Source of the DNA: Bacteroidales bacterium
GTDB lineage: Bacteria; Bacteroidota; Bacteroidia; Bacteroidales; UBA932
Assembly (NCBI GenBank): GCA_017561265.1
Contig: JAFZDJ010000013.1
Location: 1 to 64,000 of the forward strand
Direction: 5' to 3'
DNA length: 64,000 nt
The position numbers and the translations under genes are program-made. Shown one piece after another: positions 59,989-64,000 of this stretch (position 1 is the stretch's first letter; each line of letters begins with the position of its first letter). The notes under the pieces are model-generated. The model made no database searches. It was not told the origin of the DNA and was given only the letters and a program-made list of their open reading frames with translations.

Positions 59989-62214
59989 ATGGTTCAGAAA
60001 TTCAACGACGGCAGATGGAGCCGTAGAATCGATGTTGCAGATTTCGTTTACAGCAACATCACTCCTTACGAAGGAGACGCATCATTCCTCCAGGGACCAA
60101 CAGAGCGCACAAAGAAGCTTTGGAACAAGTGCGTAGAGGCTCTCGCAGAAGAGAGAGCAAACGGTGGCGTCCGTTCTATCGACGCAAAGACAATCTCAAC
60201 TATCACTTCACACGCAGCAGGTTACATCGACAGGGAGAACGAGCTTATCGTAGGTCTTCAGACTGACGAGCTTCTCAAGAGAGCGATCAAGCCTTTCGGA
60301 GGTCTCAAGGTAGTAGAGAAGGCATGTCTCGAGAACGGCGTGGAACTTGACCCTAAGGTGAAGGAAATCTTCACACACTATAGAAAGACTCACAACGACG
60401 GAGTATTCGACGTCTATACAGAGGAGATCCGCAAGTTCAGATCACTCGGATTCCTTACAGGACTTCCTGACAACTACTCACGCGGACGTATCATCGGTGA
60501 CTACAGACGTCTTGCACTCTACGGAATAGACAGACTCATCGAGGCAAAGAAAGAGGACCTGAAGAACCTCACAGGTACAATGACCCGCTCACGCATCACT
60601 CTCCGCGAGGAGGTTGCAGAGCAGATCCGCGCCCTCCAGGAGATCAAGATCATGGGCGAGTACTACGGCCTCGACCTCAGCAGACCGGCTACAAACGCAC
60701 AGGAGGCTGTCCAGTGGCTTTATATGGCTTACCTCGCCGCTGTAAAGGAGCAGGACGGAGCAGCCATGTCACTTGGTAATGTGTCATCATTCCTCGACAT
60801 CTTCATCCAGTACGACCTCGACCACAACATCATCGACGAGACATTCGCCCAGGAGCTCATCGACCAGTTCGTGATGAAGCTCAGAATGGTACGTCACCTC
60901 CGTATGAACTCATACAACGACCTCTTCGCAGGCGACCCTACATGGATCACCGAGTCTATCGGAGGCCGTTTCACAGGCGGAAAGAGCAAGGTGACCAAGA
61001 CTTCATTCCGTTTCCTCCAGACTCTCTACAACCTCGGACCTGCACCGGAGCCGAACATGACTGTGCTCTGGCACCCAGGCCTTCCTGAGGGATTCAAGGA
61101 GTTCTGCGCGAAGGTATCGATCGACACAAGCTCTGTTCAGTATGAGAACGACTCTCTCATGCGTAAGGTAAGAGGCTGCGACGACTACGGTATCGCATGC
61201 TGCGTATCATATCAGGCGATCGGTAAGGCGATCCAGTTCTTCGGAGCACGCGCAAACCTCGCAAAGGCTCTCCTTCTCGCCCTCAACTGCGGACGCTGCG
61301 AGAACACAGGAACACTCATGGTAGAGGGTATCAAGCCTCTGAAGAGCGACGTTCTCGACTTCGACGAGGTAATGGAGAACTACAAGAAGGTAATGCATGA
61401 GGTTGCACGTGTGTACAACGACACAATGAACATCATCCACTACATGCATGACAAGTATGACTACGAGAAGTCACAGATGGCGTTCATCGACACAGACCCT
61501 AAGATCAACCTCGCATATGGCGTTGCAGGTCTCTCTATCGTAGCGGACTCGCTTTCAGCGATCAAGCATGCAAAGGTTACCGCACTCCGCAATGCAGACG
61601 GGCTCACAGAGGGCTTCAACATCGAAGGCGATTTCCCTAAGTTCGGTAACGATGATGACAGAGTGGACGTACTTGCAAGAGACGTGGTTCAGTTCTTCAA
61701 CACTGAGCTCTGCGCACGCAAGGTCTACAAGGGAGCAGAGCCTACACTCTCACTCCTTACTATCACATCTAACGTGATGTACGGAAAGAAGACAGGCGCG
61801 ACACCAGACGGACGTGAGAAGGGAGTTGCATTCGCACCGGGAGCAAACCCTATGCACGGCCGCGACACTCACGGAGCGATCGCATCGCTTTCATCTGTAG
61901 CGAAACTCGACTACCACGATTCAAAGGACGGTATCTCTAACACATTCTCGATCGTGCCTAAGTCGCTCGGTCCTACAGACGAGGACAAGATCGACAACCT
62001 CATCACAATGATGGACGGTTACTTCACAAAGGGTGCGCACCACCTCAACGTGAACGTACTCAACAGGGATATGCTCGTAGACGCGATGGAGCATCCTGAG
62101 AAGTATCCGCAGCTCACTATCCGAGTTTCAGGATATGCCGTGAACTTCATCAGACTCAGCCGCGAGCAGCAGCTCGAAGTGATTTCAAGAACATTCCACG
62201 AATCACTCAGATAA
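59989..62214 (+). CDS. pflB: Pyruvate formate-lyase
   Basis: 741 residues, full length. Splits pyruvate and CoA into acetyl-CoA and formate by a glycyl-radical mechanism. The two active cysteines are Cys404-Cys405 in GIACCVSYQ and the radical glycine is Gly715 in RVSGYAVNF. It is strictly anaerobic, and the activase gene follows with a one-base overlap (TAATG). Confidence 0.97.
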   Translation: MVQKFNDGRWSRRIDVADFVYSNITPYEGDASFLQGPTERTKKLWNKCVEALAEERANGGVRSIDAKTISTITSHAAGYIDRENELIVGLQTDELLKRAIKPFGGLKVVEKACLENGVELDPKVKEIFTHYRKTHNDGVFDVYTEEIRKFRSLGFLTGLPDNYSRGRIIGDYRRLALYGIDRLIEAKKEDLKNLTGTMTRSRITLREEVAEQIRALQEIKIMGEYYGLDLSRPATNAQEAVQWLYMAYLAAVKEQDGAAMSLGNVSSFLDIFIQYDLDHNIIDETFAQELIDQFVMKLRMVRHLRMNSYNDLFAGDPTWITESIGGRFTGGKSKVTKTSFRFLQTLYNLGPAPEPNMTVLWHPGLPEGFKEFCAKVSIDTSSVQYENDSLMRKVRGCDDYGIACCVSYQAIGKAIQFFGARANLAKALLLALNCGRCENTGTLMVEGIKPLKSDVLDFDEVMENYKKVMHEVARVYNDTMNIIHYMHDKYDYEKSQMAFIDTDPKINLAYGVAGLSIVADSLSAIKHAKVTALRNADGLTEGFNIEGDFPKFGNDDDRVDVLARDVVQFFNTELCARKVYKGAEPTLSLLTITSNVMYGKKTGATPDGREKGVAFAPGANPMHGRDTHGAIASLSSVAKLDYHDSKDGISNTFSIVPKSLGPTDEDKIDNLITMMDGYFTKGAHHLNVNVLNRDMLVDAMEHPEKYPQLTIRVSGYAVNFIRLSREQQLEVISRTFHESLR

Positions 62215-62939
62215 TGCTCAAGGTTCATTCATACGAATCAATGGGAACATACGACGGGCCGGGACTCAGGCTCGTCGTTTTTCTGCAGGGATGCCCTTTC
62301 AAATGCCTCTACTGCGCAAATCCCGACACCATAACATTTGACGGGGGCACACCTACCGACATCGAAGAGATCGTGAAGATGGCTGTAAGCCAGAAACCGT
62401 TCTTCGGCAGAAGAGGAGGCATCACCTTCTCCGGCGGCGAGCCGACCATGCAGGCAAAAGAGCTCCTGCCTTTATATGCAAGACTGAAGGAGGAAGGCAT
62501 AAACATATGCATCGACACCAACGGAGGCGCATGGAACAGCGACATCGAGGAGCTTCTCAGGCAGACAGACCTCGTCCTTCTCGACTGCAAGCAGTTCAAC
62601 AATGAAAGACATGAAGCTCTGACAGGAAGAAGCAACGAGCAGACTCTCAAGACAGCACAATGGCTTGAAGATAACGGGAAACCTTTCTGGCTCAGATATG
62701 TCCTTGTCCCAGGCATCAGCGATTTCGAAGAGGATATAAGGGCACTTGGAGAGCACTTCAAGAACTTCAGGATGCTCCAGAGAGTGGAAATTCTTCCATA
62801 CCATACCCTCGGCAAGCATAAGTATGAATCGCTCGGATGGGAGTACAAGCTGGCAGACACGCCACACAATACATCCGAACAGCTGGACAGGGCATTGGAT
62901 CTCTTCAAAGAGTATTTTGACTGCGCTATTATGAACTGA
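62214..62939 (+). CDS. pflA: Pyruvate formate-lyase activating enzyme
   Basis: 241-residue radical SAM protein that makes the glycyl radical in PflB. Cluster motif C-x3-C-x2-C in GCPFKCLYCANP (~25-36), SAM-binding GGITFSGGEP (~61-70), and VPGISD near 162. Translationally coupled to pflB. Confidence 0.96.
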   Translation: MLKVHSYESMGTYDGPGLRLVVFLQGCPFKCLYCANPDTITFDGGTPTDIEEIVKMAVSQKPFFGRRGGITFSGGEPTMQAKELLPLYARLKEEGINICIDTNGGAWNSDIEELLRQTDLVLLDCKQFNNERHEALTGRSNEQTLKTAQWLEDNGKPFWLRYVLVPGISDFEEDIRALGEHFKNFRMLQRVEILPYHTLGKHKYESLGWEYKLADTPHNTSEQLDRALDLFKEYFDCAIMN

Positions 62940-62966
62940 TGTAACAAATTTGACAAAATTTGAATG

Positions 62967-62994
62967 AAGAGCCTTATCGAAAAGGCTCTTTTTT
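62967..62994 (+). terminator. Terminator after pflA
   Basis: AAGAGCCTT (62967-62975), six-base loop, AAGGCTCTT (62982-62990), then T-rich sequence. Confidence 0.9.
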
Positions 62995-62997
62995 ATT

Positions 62998-63005
62998 TAT
63001 ATTTG
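62998..63005 (+). promoter_or_regulatory. -7 element TATATTTG of the polyferredoxin gene
   Basis: Full match to TAnnTTTG, 38 bases before the ATG at 63043, and directly after the pflA terminator. Confidence 0.5.
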
Positions 63006-63042
63006 CCAAATACATCACAGTGCAAAACCAAACTATAACTAT

Positions 63043-64000
63043 ATGTTGAGAAAAATCAGAATCATTCTGGCCACAATCTTCTTTGCCGGCGTGACATTAC
63101 TGTTTCTGGATTTCACAGGAACATTGCATGCATGGCTCGGTTGGATGGCCAAGGTACAGTTCCTGCCAGCAGTAATGGCAATGAACTTTGCGGTCGTGGC
63201 AGTTCTTCTCCTGCTTACATTGCTCTTTGGAAGAGTGTATTGTTCAGTAATCTGCCCTTTGGGTGTAATGCAGGACATCATTTCATGGATCCACGGCAAG
63301 ACAAAGAAGAAAAACCGTTTCCGTTTCTCGTACTCCCCTGCGAAGAACATCCTCAGATACACCGTGCTTGTGCTCTTTATTCTCGGACTGGTTCTCGGAG
63401 CTCATTCCATTGCTGTGATTATCGCTCCATACAGCGCGTACGGACGTATTGCCGGCAATCTTTTCGCTCCACTCTACCAGTGGGGCAACAATCTGCTTGC
63501 ATGGATAGCAGAAAGAGCTGACAGCTATGCATTCTACAGCGTAGACGTATGGATCAAGTCAGCCTCTACATTCATTGTTGCAGCCATCACTTTTGCTGTT
63601 GTGGGATTCCTTGCATGGAAACATGGAAGAACATGGTGCAATACAATCTGCCCTGTAGGAACAGTACTCGGATTCTTCTCAAGATTCAGTGTATTTGCTC
63701 CGGTAATCGACACTGAGAAGTGCCGCAACTGCGGTCTCTGCGGAAAGCAGTGCAAGGCTTCATGCATCAACACCAAGGAACATTCGATAGACTACAGCCG
63801 ATGCGTCGCATGTATGGACTGCATCGACACATGTAAGGATGGAGCGATCCATTATGCCCGCAGGAGATCCCTCGGCAAGCTCGGGATGACAGAGAGCAAG
63901 ACTGCAGGTCCGGACAAAGGCCGCAGAGCATTCCTCGTATCTTCTGCGATTGCCGGAACAGCAGTAGCAGCCAAGGCTCAGGAAATGAAGGTCGACGGCG
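63043..64000 (+). CDS. NapH-like 4Fe-4S membrane protein, cut by right window edge
   Basis: 319 codons are visible and the frame is open at the edge. Four or five membrane helices lie in the first ~215 residues, with two C-x3-C-P motifs (YCSVICPLGVMQD, WCNTICPVGTVLG) typical of the NapH/CcoG-type family; then two ferredoxin-type clusters at CRNCGLCGKQCKASC and CVACMDCIDTC (~230-270). After the clusters comes RRSLGKLGMTES, encoded by a copy of the dispersed palindrome, and then an RR-AFLVSS hydrophobic segment resembling a Tat or membrane signal, so a further exported domain may follow. It is probably an electron carrier to a periplasmic reductase. Confidence 0.88.
   Translation, partial: MLRKIRIILATIFFAGVTLLFLDFTGTLHAWLGWMAKVQFLPAVMAMNFAVVAVLLLLTLLFGRVYCSVICPLGVMQDIISWIHGKTKKKNRFRFSYSPAKNILRYTVLVLFILGLVLGAHSIAVIIAPYSAYGRIAGNLFAPLYQWGNNLLAWIAERADSYAFYSVDVWIKSASTFIVAAITFAVVGFLAWKHGRTWCNTICPVGTVLGFFSRFSVFAPVIDTEKCRNCGLCGKQCKASCINTKEHSIDYSRCVACMDCIDTCKDGAIHYARRRSLGKLGMTESKTAGPDKGRRAFLVSSAIAGTAVAAKAQEMKVDG
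63866..63890. repeat. Dispersed palindromic repeat, copy 3, inside coding sequence
   Basis: Arms GATCCCTCG and CTCGGGATGAC, identical to the arms of the intergenic copy at 31405, with a 5-base centre. Here it is read in frame within the polyferredoxin gene, between the Fe-S domain and the following signal-like helix. Confidence 0.75.

Overview
The window reads as chromosomal DNA of an anaerobic member of the Bacteroidales (Bacteroidota). The signs are TAnnTTTG-type promoter elements, BACON and GH43/GH3 lipoprotein-style glycan genes, an rseC-rnfBCDGEA operon, Nif3 next to a zinc-ribbon coiled-coil protein, pyruvate formate-lyase, and no Shine-Dalgarno pattern that I could use for start choice. 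The genus cannot be named from the sequence alone. I found no rRNA, tRNA or CRISPR array.

Layout. (1) 1-7.9 kb is an AT-rich accessory region. It holds a tyrosine recombinase cut by the left edge with three 12-bp direct repeats beside it, an orphan Vsr repair endonuclease, an HNH endonuclease, an XRE regulator pseudogene with three in-frame stops, an AlbA_2/HATPase regulator, a RhuM-Fic fusion protein, and several short palindromes. (2) 7.9-23.2 kb is a carbohydrate region. A 1253-residue GH3 enzyme with an inserted CBM6-like module, two GH43 enzymes, a secreted nuclease and small envelope proteins lie on the + strand. Between them, on the - strand, sits an operon for sugar oxidation (aldo/keto reductase, lactonase-like amidohydrolase, FucP-like permease, zinc alcohol dehydrogenase, MBL hydrolase), best read as a non-phosphorylating L-fucose-type route. 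(3) 23.2-31.4 kb is a - strand operon of envelope proteins of unknown joint function: TPR-like peptide, transglutaminase-like, CHASE2-like, small membrane protein, unknown, LPP20-like lipoprotein, membrane protein, and a BACON/LamG lipoprotein. (4) 31.4-31.65 kb is a block of intergenic repeats. (5) 31.66-43.5 kb is one long - strand run of core genes: two M23 peptidases, MerR regulator, Nif3, zinc-ribbon protein, DnaB helicase, DUF3108, RseC and the Rnf ion-pumping complex. (6) 43.6-51.8 kb carries alaS, an LptF/LptG permease fused in frame to methionyl-tRNA formyltransferase, thiamine pyrophosphokinase, ilvA and ilvE on the + strand. (7) 51.8-59.2 kb carries an outer-membrane-like protein, a second LptF/LptG permease, tgt, a nucleoside permease, an M3 peptidase and a zinc-finger protein. 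(8) 59.5-64 kb carries an SSB-like protein, pflB-pflA and a NapH-like polyferredoxin that runs off the right edge.

The most unusual observations are the permease-formyltransferase fusion, the uncharacterised transglutaminase/CHASE2/LamG operon, a dispersed intergenic palindrome that also sits inside the coding sequence of the last gene, and a tRNA-guanine transglycosylase without the usual zinc cysteines. The Rnf complex, pyruvate formate-lyase and polyferredoxin fit a fermentative, strictly anaerobic life; the GH3/GH43 set fits use of plant xylan or arabinoxylan.
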